A stretch of DNA of 64,000 nt from Azospirillum halopraeferens DSM 3675 (GCF_000429625.1 NZ_AUCF01000004.1:124001-188000), one strand, 5' to 3'. Positions 24,628 through 32,842 are shown, counted from the first letter of the stretch. Notes: a model not told the origin generated them from the sequence alone. Numbers and translations are program-made.

Positions 24628-25371
24628 ATGGCAGAGCGATTCAACGACAAGGTCGTGGTGATCACGGGCGGGACGGATGGCATTGGTCTGGCCACCGCCA
24701 AGGCCTTCGCGGCCGAAGGTGCCCACGTCTACATCACCGGCCGCAATGAAGCGCGCCTCAAGGACGCACTCGTCGACATCGGCAATGGTGTTGTTGGTGT
24801 TCGGGGGGATGTGAGCGCTCCTTCCGACCTCGACCGCTTGTATGCGCAGATCAGGGGCGATCACGGTCGCGTCGACGTGGTCTTCGCCAATGCCGGCGTA
24901 TCCGAGTCGGCGCCCGTCGGCGGCATTGAGGACGACCATTTCGACCGCGTGTTCGATATCAACGTCAGGGGAACCGTCTATACCGTGCAGAAGGCCCTGC
25001 CGCTGATGTCCGCTGGCGGCTCCATCGTGCTGGCGGGGTCTGGCGCGGGAAGCAAAGGCTTCCCCAATCTGTCCGTCTACAGCGCCACGAAGGCCGCTAT
25101 CCGATCCTTTGCGCGCACCTGGACCACCGACCTGAAAAGCAGAGGCATTCGGGTGAATGTGGTTTCGCCGGGCATGGTTCTGACCCCGGCACTGAAGACC
25201 TATCTGCAGAGCAATGATGGCGCTGAGGAGTGGATGAAGGGCGCCATCCCGTTCGGCAGGCTGGCGGAGACCCATGAAGTCGCGAAGGCGGTGATGTTTC
25301 TGGCATCGGACGAAAGCAGCTTCGTCGGTGGAGCGGAGCTGATGGTCGATGGAGGTTTTGTAGCCGTGTGA
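24628..25371 (+). CDS. Short-chain dehydrogenase/reductase
   Basis: 247 residues, classical SDR. The NAD(P)-binding motif is TGGTDGIG (about 14-21), the NAG motif is FANAGVSE, and the catalytic Ser-Tyr-Lys are in LAGSGAGSKGFPN and VYSATKAAIR. The C-terminus LMVDGGFVAV is typical. An Arg after the first beta strand region (ITGRNEARL) favours NADP(H). Substrate unknown; TetR-controlled SDRs of this kind usually reduce reactive carbonyls or quinones. The stop codon is also the first base triplet of a dispersed palindrome. Confidence 0.88.
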   Translation: MAERFNDKVVVITGGTDGIGLATAKAFAAEGAHVYITGRNEARLKDALVDIGNGVVGVRGDVSAPSDLDRLYAQIRGDHGRVDVVFANAGVSESAPVGGIEDDHFDRVFDINVRGTVYTVQKALPLMSAGGSIVLAGSGAGSKGFPNLSVYSATKAAIRSFARTWTTDLKSRGIRVNVVSPGMVLTPALKTYLQSNDGAEEWMKGAIPFGRLAETHEVAKAVMFLASDESSFVGGAELMVDGGFVAV

Positions 25372-25432
25372 TACGGCCGGAAAAAGATCCGTTCCATTGG
25401 TTTCCGGCCGTGAAACCCGACAGATCAATGCC
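25369..25432 (+). repeat. Stop-codon-linked palindromic element, copy B
   Basis: It begins TGATACGGCCGGAAAA with TGA as the SDR stop codon and runs to CCGGCCGTGAAACCCGAC and GATCAAT. It is collinear with the copy at 16994-17057. The long-range pairing ACGGCCGG with CCGGCCGT competes with a local hairpin GGTTTC-CGGCCGT-GAAACC. Confidence 0.65.
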
Positions 25433-25451
25433 TTGCATTGATCGATAGGGG

Positions 25452-25486
25452 CATACCGACGGCATCATTCTGATGCCGTCGGTATG
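25452..25486. repeat. Perfect 16-bp inverted repeat
   Basis: CATACCGACGGCATCA, loop TTC, then the exact complement. A second inverted pair (ATGAGACC at 25484 and GGTCTCAT at 25508) surrounds the next bases. It lies between the SDR end element and the IS256 remnant and may be part of the mobile debris here. Confidence 0.6.
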
Positions 25487-25526
25487 AGACCCTGATGATG
25501 TCACAAAGGTCTCATGAAATGGGTCA

Positions 25527-25931
25527 GAGCTATGCGGGAAACCGGGTGATGACGGTCTGAGGAGGGCGGCGTATCGAGGCGGGTGACGAAGCCTGCCGGA
25601 ACCTCCGCGAGGGAGCGATACGCCATGAGCGAGGATAGCAAGGTTGTCCGGCTGCGTCAGCCGGAGGAGATCGACGACCCGCTGACCGGCATCCCGCGCA
25701 ACCGGCGCCCGTCGGCTGCTGGAGCAGGCGATCGAGGCGGAGGTGAGACCGCCAAGCTGATGGTGTTCAAGCTGATCACCGCCGCGGCGAAGACCCGGCG
25801 CCGCCTGCGGGGCGAAAACCTGTTGCCCAAGGTGATCCGCGGCGTCACCTTCCGCGACGGCATCGAGGTCACCGACACCGCATCACAGAACGCCGCCTGA
25901 TCGACCCGTCACCCATTTTCCCGCATAGCTC
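25527..25931 (+). mobile_element. Internally deleted IS256-family element
   Basis: Terminal inverted repeats of about 23 bases bound the unit: GAGCTATGCGGGAAA then CCGGGTGA at 25527-25549, and the complement of GAGCTATGCGGGAAA with ATGGGTGA at 25909-25931 (21 of 23 match). Only about 405 bp remain, and they hold the two ends of a transposase gene. No matching 8-bp target duplication was seen directly outside the repeats. It is non-autonomous and MITE-like. Confidence 0.7.
25625..25900 (+). pseudogene. IS256-family transposase remnant (deleted and frameshifted)
   Basis: The frame begins MSEDSKVVRLRQPEEIDDPL, the usual N-terminus of IS256-family transposases in alphaproteobacteria. Just after it the next frame encodes GARRLLEQAIEAEV, the expected continuation, so a frameshift is present. 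The original frame then resumes with MVFKLITAAAKTRRRLRGEN and KVIRGVTFRDGIEV, the family C-terminus. The central part, about 300 residues including the catalytic DDE residues, is missing. No active transposase can be made. Confidence 0.8.
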
Positions 25932-25984
25932 GGTGCCTGCCGGATGGACTCCTCTGCGCCGCTTGCGCACTGTGGGCGCCGGGG

Positions 25985-26275
25985 TCAGCGGACGACGATG
26001 CCGCTGCGGGGGTCGACGCTGACCTCCACGCGACGGCCGACGGTGTCGACGGCGCGCACGTGGTAGGTGCTGCCGTCCGCCTCGATCTTGTAGATGCGCG
26101 CCAGCCCCTGGTGCTCCAGCTTGCGCGCCACCTCCGAGACGGGAAGGGCGTCCGGGGGCAGGGAGCGGAAGCCGGTGCCCCAGGACCCGTCGTTCGCCGA
26201 AACGGCGGCGATCAGCACCAGGGCCGTCAGGTTCGCGGTTCCGAGCCCGATGGCCATGCGTCGTGCGGTCGTCAT
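25985..26275 (-). CDS. Exported PepSY-domain protein
   Basis: 96 residues. An N-terminal signal segment (AIGLGTANLTALVLIAAVSA) precedes a single PepSY domain: LPVSEVARKLEHQGLARIYK, IEADGSTYHVRAVDTVGRRV and VSVDPRSGIVVR. Such small periplasmic PepSY proteins are common and are thought to modulate proteases or bind sensor kinases. No partner gene lies next to it. Confidence 0.8.
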   Translation of the reverse strand: MTTARRMAIGLGTANLTALVLIAAVSANDGSWGTGFRSLPPDALPVSEVARKLEHQGLARIYKIEADGSTYHVRAVDTVGRRVEVSVDPRSGIVVR

Positions 26276-26399
26276 GTCGGTGTCCCTTCTCGTCCGGTGT
26301 CGATCGCCTCCCCCTGATCATGTCGGATACGGGACCTTTATTCCCCTGTACCGATGGGAGAGGCGGGAACCGACGGAACGGCCCCGTCGACGCCGCCGC

Positions 26400-26735
26400 T
26401 CAGAGCAGCTCGCCGTCCACCGGACGCTGCGCCACCGCCGGCATCTCCTTCAGATGATCGCCGAAGGCGCGCAGGATGGGCAGGATGCGATGGATCTGTT
26501 CGGCGGTGACGTGGGCATCGGTCTTCAGAACGATGGTCGGCGCCTCGGTCATCAGCCGCTTGGCCCGCATCGGCCCGACCTTCTCGTCCAGGAACATCGC
26601 CAGCCCCATGAGAACGCCCAGCGTCACGTCGTCGGGGGCCTTGGGCTTGGCCAACACCTCGTGCAGTTCCTTAAGGAGGGTGTACGCGACGATGGAGGTG
26701 CGTTCGATGGTATCGACGTCGGCGGACATGGGCAT
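26400..26735 (-). CDS. Hypothetical helical protein
   Basis: 111 residues, mainly helical, with no signal peptide or membrane segment. It opens MPMSADVDTIERTSIVAYTL and contains PDDVTLGVLMGLAMFLDEKV and VTAEQIHRILPILRAFGDHL. I recognise no family. It is flanked by short AT-richer intergenic stretches and appears to be a single gene. Conserved-looking composition and GC-rich third positions support real coding. Confidence 0.6.
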   Translation of the reverse strand: MPMSADVDTIERTSIVAYTLLKELHEVLAKPKAPDDVTLGVLMGLAMFLDEKVGPMRAKRLMTEAPTIVLKTDAHVTAEQIHRILPILRAFGDHLKEMPAVAQRPVDGELL

Positions 26736-26879
26736 CGGGCGGTCCTTCGTAAAGGAAGGGAATGATGAACCGCCCGCAGCTTACGGATCTTTCCGTAACC
26801 AAAGTATTAACCATGGGCTTGGCCGTACGTCCCGCCTATGCCGTCCGCCGGGGGCGGGACGCACCGCCGTACCGGTCGC

Positions 26880-27839
26880 TCAGCGCCCGTACTCCTGCTC
26901 GTGCACCGCGTCGATGCCGGCGGCGCGGACGATCCGTTCGATGGCGGCGATCACCGCATCGGGGCGCACGTGATGCAGCATGTGCCCGGTGCTGGACAGG
27001 AGATGCAGGGTAGAGCCGGGAATGTCGTGGTGCAGGCGCACCGCATGGTCGGCGGGATCGACGATCCGATCCTCCTCGCCCGCCAGGATCGCCACCGGGC
27101 AGCGGATGCCGCCGTAGCGGGGCGCCATCTCAGTCGTGGCGGGGATGAGCGCCGCGAGGTCGGCGGCGGAGGATTCGATCTGCACGGGACGCAGCATCAG
27201 CTCGGTCGGCATCAGCCGGTAATAGTCGGGAACCGGATTGGGCGCGAATATCCGCTCGATCAGGCCCGGCAGCATCAGCCGGTCGACGGGCTGCAGCACG
27301 GTCCGGCTCAGCACCTGGCCCACGCCCGGCACGGCGGGGGCGGCGAACAGGGCGAAGTCGGGCCGCGGGGTCGGGTAGGCATAGCCGCCCAGGAACACCA
27401 GTCCGCCGGTCTCGTAGGGGAATTCCAGCGCATAGGCCAGCGCCACGGCGCCGCCCAGGGAATGGCCGACGATGACCGGCTTGCGCACGTTCATGGCGAC
27501 CAGGGCGTCATGCAGGAGGCGCGCCTGCGCCCGCGGCGACGCGGCACCCCGGGGGCGGTCGCTGTAGCCGTGGCCGGGGCGGTCGACAGCGATGGTGTGC
27601 CAGGCCGCGCCGGCCCGGTCGAGCAGGGCGAGCGCCATGTCGTCCGACAGCAGCCCGGCACCGTGCACCAGCACCACCGGGGTGCCCCGGCCGCGCTCCA
27701 GAACGTGCAGGCAGACGCCGCCGGCGTCCACGAAAGAACCCAGCGGCGGGTGGGCGCTTTCGGCGTTGGCCGTTCGCCGCATGGTGTCCATCCACAGACC
27801 GGCCAGCATGCCGGCCGCCAGGGTCAGTCCGCTGCGCAT
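26880..27839 (-). CDS. Alpha/beta hydrolase
   Basis: 319 residues from ATG 27839 (AAGGAG upstream). A hydrophobic N-terminus (LTLAAGMLAGLWMD) may anchor or export it. The fold is canonical: oxyanion segment VVLVHGAG, nucleophile Ser127 in GHSLGG, acid in AGEEDRIVDP, and His in SSTGHMLHHV. The substrate is unknown; the sequence resembles the epoxide hydrolase/haloperoxidase group of the superfamily. It lies on the same strand as the gamma-glutamyltransferase gene, 81 bases downstream of it, so the two may be co-transcribed. Confidence 0.85.
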   Translation of the reverse strand: MRSGLTLAAGMLAGLWMDTMRRTANAESAHPPLGSFVDAGGVCLHVLERGRGTPVVLVHGAGLLSDDMALALLDRAGAAWHTIAVDRPGHGYSDRPRGAASPRAQARLLHDALVAMNVRKPVIVGHSLGGAVALAYALEFPYETGGLVFLGGYAYPTPRPDFALFAAPAVPGVGQVLSRTVLQPVDRLMLPGLIERIFAPNPVPDYYRLMPTELMLRPVQIESSAADLAALIPATTEMAPRYGGIRCPVAILAGEEDRIVDPADHAVRLHHDIPGSTLHLLSSTGHMLHHVRPDAVIAAIERIVRAAGIDAVHEQEYGR

Positions 27840-27920
27840 CGTCGGGGAACTCCTTCGGCGGTTGGGAACGGTCCGTGCCGTCCGGGTTTGCAACGCCCCC
27901 GCCCGCCCAAGAGTTCCCGT

Positions 27921-29504
27921 TCACCACCCCAGCGCCATGCCGTCCTTGCGCGGGTCGGAGGCGCCGATCAGGATGCCGCGGTCATGGTCGACGCGGATGG
28001 CCTGGGCGCCGCCGATGGGACCCGCGGCCCGCTCGACGCGGTGGCCGCGCGCGCGCAGTGCCGGCAGCAGCGACGGGTCGTGCCCGGTCTCCAGCCGCAG
28101 CACCCCGTCTTCCACGAAGCTGCGCGGCCGGTCCACCGCCTCTTGCAGGTCGAGGCCGCGGCCCAGCGTGTCCATCAGGAATTGGGCGTGGCCGACCGCC
28201 TGGTACTGCCCGCCCATGACCCCGAAGGGCATGATCGTGCGCCCGTTGTGGGTGACCATGCCGGGGATGATGGTGTGCAGCGGCCGCTTGCCCGGCGCGA
28301 TGCTGTTGGGGTGTCCCGGCTCGGTCCGGAAGGCGCGGCCGCGGCAATGGAAGAGAACGCCGCTCTGCGGCGCCGCGATGGCCGACCCGAAGGCGTCGAA
28401 CAGGGAGTTGATAAAGGACACCGCGTTGCGGTCGCGGTCGACGACGCAGAGATAGATGGTGTCGCGATGCGGCTCGCACAGCGGCGCCGGGTCCGGCAGG
28501 GAGCGGTCGCCGGCGATGCGGGCGCGCAGCCGCGCCGCGGTGGCGCTGCCCAGCAGCGCGTCCACCGGCACCAGGGTGAACCGCGGGTCGCCCAGCAGCG
28601 CGTCGCGCTCGCCGTAGACCAGCTTGGTCGCCTCGGCCAGCCAGTGCACCCGGTCCGCCTCCGACGCCTCCGGCGCGTCGGCCGGCGTGCCCGCCAGGGT
28701 GTTCAGCAGCATCAGCGCTGCCAGCCCCTGGCCGTTGGGCGGGCACTCGTGCACCGTGAAGCCGTTGTAGGTGGTGGCGATGGGGGTGACGTACTCGCAC
28801 CGCTGCGCCGCGAAATCGTCGGTGGTGTGAAGGCCGCCCGAGGCGCGCAGCGTGGTCAGCAGATCGTCCAGCACCGGCCCGTCGTAGAAGCCGGCGCGGC
28901 CGTGCCGGGCGATGCGGCGGAGCGTCGCCGCCAGGGCGGGGTTGCGGAAGCGGTCGCCCTCTGCCGGCGGGCGGCCGCCCGGCAGCAGCAGGGCGCGGGT
29001 GGCCGGCAGGCGGGACAGCCGCGCGGCTCCGGCCGCCCAGTCGCGGGCGACGCGGGGCTGCACCAGGCAGCCGTCCTCGGCCAGGGCCGCCGCCGGCTCC
29101 AGCAGCAGGTCCAGCGGCAGGGTGGCGTGATCGCCGTGCAGCCGGCACCACGCGTCCACCGCCCCCGGCACCGTCACCGCGTGCACGCTGTCCGGCCCGA
29201 TCGAGCCGACGCCGAGGGCGGCCATGCGCTCCGGGGTTGCCGCCTGCGGGGCGCGGCCGGACCCGTTGAGCGCCAGCACGCCGCCGGCGGCGGGGGCGTA
29301 CAGGGCGAAGACGTCGCCGCCGATGCCGGTCATGTGCGGTTCGGCCACGCACAGCACCGCCGCCGCGGCGATGGCCGCGTCCATGGCGTTGCCGCCGGCC
29401 CGGAGGACGTCAAGCCCGGTGAGTGTCGCCAGCGGGTGGGAGCTTGCCACCATGCCGCGCTCGGCGTAGGCCGTCGAACGGCCGGGTCGCTGGAAATCGC
29501 GCAT
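27921..29504 (-). CDS. Gamma-glutamyltransferase family protein
   Basis: 527 residues, N-terminal nucleophile hydrolase. The self-processing Thr is about Thr349 in RDTIYLCVVDRDRNAVSFIN. Substrate-pocket blocks GGNAMDAAIAAAAVLCVAEP, GIGGDVFALY and FGVMGGQYQAVGHAQF are present. There is no signal peptide (start MRDFQRPGRSTAYAERGMV), unlike the periplasmic glutathione-degrading Ggt, so it belongs with the cytoplasmic YwrD/acylase-like branch. Its true substrate (gamma-glutamyl compound, cephalosporin-like amide or other) is open. GGAGACAGGGG precedes ATG 29504. Confidence 0.85.
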   Translation of the reverse strand: MRDFQRPGRSTAYAERGMVASSHPLATLTGLDVLRAGGNAMDAAIAAAAVLCVAEPHMTGIGGDVFALYAPAAGGVLALNGSGRAPQAATPERMAALGVGSIGPDSVHAVTVPGAVDAWCRLHGDHATLPLDLLLEPAAALAEDGCLVQPRVARDWAAGAARLSRLPATRALLLPGGRPPAEGDRFRNPALAATLRRIARHGRAGFYDGPVLDDLLTTLRASGGLHTTDDFAAQRCEYVTPIATTYNGFTVHECPPNGQGLAALMLLNTLAGTPADAPEASEADRVHWLAEATKLVYGERDALLGDPRFTLVPVDALLGSATAARLRARIAGDRSLPDPAPLCEPHRDTIYLCVVDRDRNAVSFINSLFDAFGSAIAAPQSGVLFHCRGRAFRTEPGHPNSIAPGKRPLHTIIPGMVTHNGRTIMPFGVMGGQYQAVGHAQFLMDTLGRGLDLQEAVDRPRSFVEDGVLRLETGHDPSLLPALRARGHRVERAAGPIGGAQAIRVDHDRGILIGASDPRKDGMALGW

Positions 29505-29660
29505 CACCCCTGTCTCCCGTCGCCGCGGCGACGGTCGCGGCGGCGTTGTTGTATTAGGGACCAATTCGCGGAAAAATGCCACGGGTCCGCGGGGGCGCGT
29601 TCGTTGCGCGCCGCCGTGGCGGGATGCGGCGGCGCAAAGCGGTGGCGGGGCGAGGGCGCA

Positions 29661-30503
29661 ATGGGAAACGGGGTGACGTTGCCGGACGAGGAGTACCGCC
29701 GGCTCGAGGCGTTCGTGGCCCGCACGCCCAGCGGGCGCGCTTTCCTGGCGGAGCACGCGCGCCGGGCTCGCATCATGGGCATCGACGAGGTGCGCGATCT
29801 TGTCGGATCGCTGCACGAGGCCTGGCGGCGCCACGACGAGGCGGCGGCGGCCGTGCGTCACGTCTCCGTGCTGCGGCACGAGTTGCTGGACATGAGCGAG
29901 TCCATCGTCCGGGCCCGCCGGGAAATCGCCGCGATCCGCCCCGAGGGCGACGGCGCCGACCGCATCGCCACCGCCGCCAACGAACTGGACGCCATCGTGC
30001 TGTCGACCGAACGGGCCTCCATCGAGATCCTGGGCGCGGCCGAGCGCATCCTGGAAGCGTCGGCGGCGCTGCGCCGCGAGGGCGGGCCGGCGTCCCTGTG
30101 CGACACCCTGGACGCCGAAGTGACGACGATCTTCACCGCCTGTTCCTTCCAGGACCTGACCGGACAGCGCACCACCAAGGTGGTCAACGCCCTGCGCTAC
30201 ATCGAACAGCGGATCATGGCGATCATGGGGATCTGGGGCGTCGACGGCGTGGCGCCGGCACCGGCGCCGGTGCAGGACGCCCGCCCGGACGCCCACCTGC
30301 TGAACGGCCCCACCGACAGCGGCGTCGACCAGGACGAGGTCGACCGCCTGCTGAACGGTGCGGCACCGGCGCCCCCCGCACCCTCGGCGCCGCCGGTATC
30401 GCCGGCTCCGGCCCCGGTCCCGGCCGTGACGGCGGCCAAAGGGACGGACGATGACGTCCCGGTGCCGCTCGATCAGTCGTCCATCGACGCGCTCTTCACC
30501 TGA
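29661..30503 (+). CDS. cheZ: Chemotaxis protein phosphatase CheZ
   Basis: 280 residues. The central long helices carry FTACSFQDLTGQRTTKVVNA, containing the conserved FQDLTGQ motif with the catalytic Gln that dephosphorylates CheY-P. The C-terminal part is a Pro/Ala-rich linker ending in VPLDQSSIDALF, the CheY-binding peptide. A similar segment, DQDEVDRLLNG, lies about 50 residues earlier. The gene stands alone, 26 kb from the che operon, and overlaps the convergent lytic transglycosylase gene by 31 bases. GAGGGCG lies upstream of ATG 29661. Confidence 0.88.
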   Translation: MGNGVTLPDEEYRRLEAFVARTPSGRAFLAEHARRARIMGIDEVRDLVGSLHEAWRRHDEAAAAVRHVSVLRHELLDMSESIVRARREIAAIRPEGDGADRIATAANELDAIVLSTERASIEILGAAERILEASAALRREGGPASLCDTLDAEVTTIFTACSFQDLTGQRTTKVVNALRYIEQRIMAIMGIWGVDGVAPAPAPVQDARPDAHLLNGPTDSGVDQDEVDRLLNGAAPAPPAPSAPPVSPAPAPVPAVTAAKGTDDDVPVPLDQSSIDALFT

Positions 30504-31435
30504 AAGGCCCGGCCGCCGACCGCGGCCCGCGACAGTTCCGGCACCTCCTCGCGGCCGCCGCGGGGGGTGCGGGTGCTGACCAGGGCGGCGGCGGCCACGA
30601 CGGTGGCATCGTAGGGGTGCCGGGTGCCGGCGTAGAGGCGGGCGACCTTGACCACATAGTCCTGCGTCTCCCGGTACGGCGGCACGCCGCCGTGGCGCAG
30701 CACGGCGTTCTCACCGGCGTTGTAACCGGCCAGCGCCAGTGTGACGTCGCCTTTGAAGTAGGCGAGCAGCCAGCGCAGGTACTTCATGCCGCCGCGGATG
30801 TTCTCCTCCGGATTGAACGGGTCCTTGACGCCGAAGCGGGCCGCCGTCGCCGGGATGAGCTGCATGAGCCCCATGGCGTTCTTGGACGAAACCGCCCCCG
30901 GCCGGTAGCCCGATTCCACGGCGATCACCGCCAGCACCAGATCGGGGTCGAGGCGGTAGGTGGGAGCGAGGCGGTGAACGATGGCCTTCACCTCCGCGGG
31001 CGGCATGCGGATGCCGCCGGCGGACCCGGTGTAGGGCGCACATTGCGTCGGGCGGGGTGCCGACGCCACCTTTCCCACCACCCCGGCCGCCGCCGTGGAG
31101 CCCAGCGCCGCCGCGCGGCGCAGCCAGGCACGGCCCAGTTCCTCATTCTTCGTGGCGCCGCTGCCGTTCAGCAGCATGCGGCCGGCGTGGTAGGCCGCGG
31201 TCACGTGGTCCTGCCGGGCTGCCTTGCAGTAGTACCGGAGCGCGCGCCGGGCGCTGCGCGCCGGGCCGCGGGTGTTTTCGTAGATCGCGGCCAGCTCGAA
31301 CTGGGCACGCGCGCTGCCCTTGGCGGCGATGGATTCCAGGGCACGGACCGTACGGTCGGCGGGACCGGCAGCGGCGGTGTGCGGGACGAGCGCCACCGCT
31401 CCGGCGAGAAGAAGCCCCAGGGCATTGAGTATCAT
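30473..31435 (-). CDS. Lytic transglycosylase with Sel1-like repeats
   Basis: 320 residues. Signal peptide (LNALGLLLAGAVALVPHTAAA), then about three Sel1-like helical repeats (residues 35-125, for example AQFELAAIYEN and AAYHAGRMLLNGSG), then an SLT domain. The catalytic Glu is about Glu174 in VIAVESGYRPGAVS; SKNAMGLMQLIPATA and AGYNAGENAV complete the goose-lysozyme-like motifs. It cleaves peptidoglycan glycan strands in the periplasm. The Sel1 repeats probably recruit partners. ATG 31435 is the start that gives a proper signal peptide. Confidence 0.9.
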   Translation of the reverse strand: MILNALGLLLAGAVALVPHTAAAGPADRTVRALESIAAKGSARAQFELAAIYENTRGPARSARRALRYYCKAARQDHVTAAYHAGRMLLNGSGATKNEELGRAWLRRAAALGSTAAAGVVGKVASAPRPTQCAPYTGSAGGIRMPPAEVKAIVHRLAPTYRLDPDLVLAVIAVESGYRPGAVSSKNAMGLMQLIPATAARFGVKDPFNPEENIRGGMKYLRWLLAYFKGDVTLALAGYNAGENAVLRHGGVPPYRETQDYVVKVARLYAGTRHPYDATVVAAAALVSTRTPRGGREEVPELSRAAVGGRAFQVKSASMDD

Positions 31436-32119
31436 CGTCTGGACGCGCTCCTGTGGTTTCCGGGTGGGGGCACCGCGGGAATGGCCGCGTTCCGGGCGGA
31501 ACCGCTCCCGGCCACACCCGTAAGGCGTAGGCCGGAAGCGCCCGGAGCTATTTCCAAGGTCGGGATGTTCGCCGCCCGGAGAGTTCGGTAAGGTGACGGC
31601 TAAGCGGGATTGCCGAGGTGACCGGCCGAACGAGAAACGAAAGACCCCGGCGAAAAGGGCAAGCCATCGCCGCCCAAGCGGACGCAACGAGCCGCCGGCG
31701 TTGGAAACAGGGAGGGTTGCGCACCGCGCATCGACAATGGGCCGGCACCGCGCTGTCTCGCAGATCCTGGACAAAACCGGATGGCCGATGGCCTCCGGTT
31801 TTTTCTTTGTGGGCACTCCCATCATCCCCTCTATCGCCCTCGTCGTTCTGACGAACGGCAGGTAAAACCATTACCAATGGCATCCCGGTGTGGTATCGGA
31901 TGCAGAACTTTTCGCAGGTTTGAATCTCGACCTAGCCTTTTTCCCAACTGGCGCCGTCGTTCGACACTCATTACGTACTGACTGGCTCGCGATTGTCTTT
32001 GGGAAATCCGGCGATACCACATGCGAACCGAGCCGTCAGCCGGACCGGGGGCTTTTTCCGTGGCAGCGGAAGCCTCTTTCTTCGTCCTTTGGTCGCAGTT
32101 CTGGGAGGCACCGTTATCC
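31436..32119. other. 684-base intergenic region
   Basis: No protein gene is convincing here. It lies between the transglycosylase start and the sigma factor start, so it holds at least two promoters. The left part (31560-31772) is followed by a strong plus-strand terminator with no coding sequence before it, so a small RNA may be encoded here. The right part (31810-32050) is more AT-rich than the flanks. No consensus promoter was identified with confidence. Confidence 0.4.
31773..31808 (+). terminator. Strong intrinsic terminator (possible sRNA end)
   Basis: AAAACCGGA (31774-31781 region) pairs with TCCGGTTTT (31794-31802). The loop contains GGCC-GAT-GGCC, which can extend the stem. The run TTTTTTCTTT follows. 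No plus-strand gene lies upstream within 1.2 kb; cheZ ends at 30503 and is separated by antisense genes. Confidence 0.75.
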
Positions 32120-32797
32120 ATGGCGAACCACGTCGCGCGATCCTTGCAAGCGTCGTCCGCCGAACCGGTCCTGGCGGTGGAGGTTGATCCGCCCCGCGGC
32201 GCGGCGCAGCACGCGGTACCGGACGATGGTCCCCCGGATGGCGGCCTTCCGGATGGCGGAGCCCTGCCGGACCCCGGCGCGCCGCCCGATCCCGAGGTGA
32301 TTGCCCGCATCGAGCAGGAGATCCCGCGCCTGCGCCGCTTTGCCCGCGCCATGGTGCGCGACGCCACGCTGGCCGACGATCTGGTTCAGGAGTGCCTGGA
32401 ACGGGCGTTGAGCCGTCTGCACCTCTGGCGGCCGGGCAGCAACCTGCGGGCCTGGCTGTTCACCATCCTGCGCAATCTGCATATCAACGGCATCCGCCGC
32501 CGCCAGACCGTGGTCGATATCGACGGCGAGGGGCAGGCGGCGGTCGGCTCGGCCCACGGCTCCCAGTTCGTGCGGCTGGAATTGCGCGACCTGCGCCGGG
32601 CGCTGGCCCTGCTGCCCAACGAGCAGCGCGAGGTGGTGCTGCTGATCGGCCTGGAGGGCATCAGCTACGGCGAAGCCGCCGACATCCTGGGCATCTCCAT
32701 CGGCACCGTGAAGTCCCGCCTGTCGCGCGGGCGGCGCGCGCTGCGCCTGCTGATGGAAGGCAAGTCTCCCGGCGACGACGACGCGGGCGAAGCCTGA
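32120..32797 (+). CDS. ECF-type sigma-70 family RNA polymerase sigma factor
   Basis: 225 residues from ATG 32120 (GGGAGG upstream). A disordered, Pro/Asp/Gly-rich N-terminus of about 60 residues precedes region 2 (IPRLRRFARAMVRDATLADD, LVQECLERAL, FRPGSNLRAW-like WRPGSNLRAWLFTILRN). Region 4 follows (LALLPNEQREVVLLIGLEGI, SYGEAADILGISIGTVKSRL). There is no adjacent anti-sigma or PhyR gene. It resembles alphaproteobacterial ECF factors of the general-stress EcfG type, but the absence of neighbours means the group is uncertain. Confidence 0.88.
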   Translation: MANHVARSLQASSAEPVLAVEVDPPRGAAQHAVPDDGPPDGGLPDGGALPDPGAPPDPEVIARIEQEIPRLRRFARAMVRDATLADDLVQECLERALSRLHLWRPGSNLRAWLFTILRNLHINGIRRRQTVVDIDGEGQAAVGSAHGSQFVRLELRDLRRALALLPNEQREVVLLIGLEGISYGEAADILGISIGTVKSRLSRGRRALRLLMEGKSPGDDDAGEA

Positions 32798-32806
32798 CCC
32801 TCAGGT

Positions 32807-32842
32807 GCAAAAAAGAAACGGCAACGCCCGAAGGCGTTGCCG
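32807..32842 (-). terminator. Intrinsic terminator facing left
   Basis: A perfect 10-bp stem CGGCAACGCC (32819-32828) and GGCGTTGCCG (32833-32842) with tetraloop CGAA. On the minus strand it is followed by TTTCTTTTTT. It would end the transcript of the small DUF1328 gene, and the hairpin may also protect the 3' end of the sigma factor mRNA. Confidence 0.8.

Noticed and set aside
25519-25939. 8-bp target duplication of the IS256 remnant
   Set aside because: The bases directly outside the two terminal repeats do not match, so no duplication can be claimed.
26838-29640. Very long plus-strand frame running into cheZ
   Set aside because: It lies opposite the hydrolase and gamma-glutamyltransferase genes, and its composition (His/Arg/Gln/Gly) is that of an antisense shadow. 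Only the part from 29661 matches CheZ.
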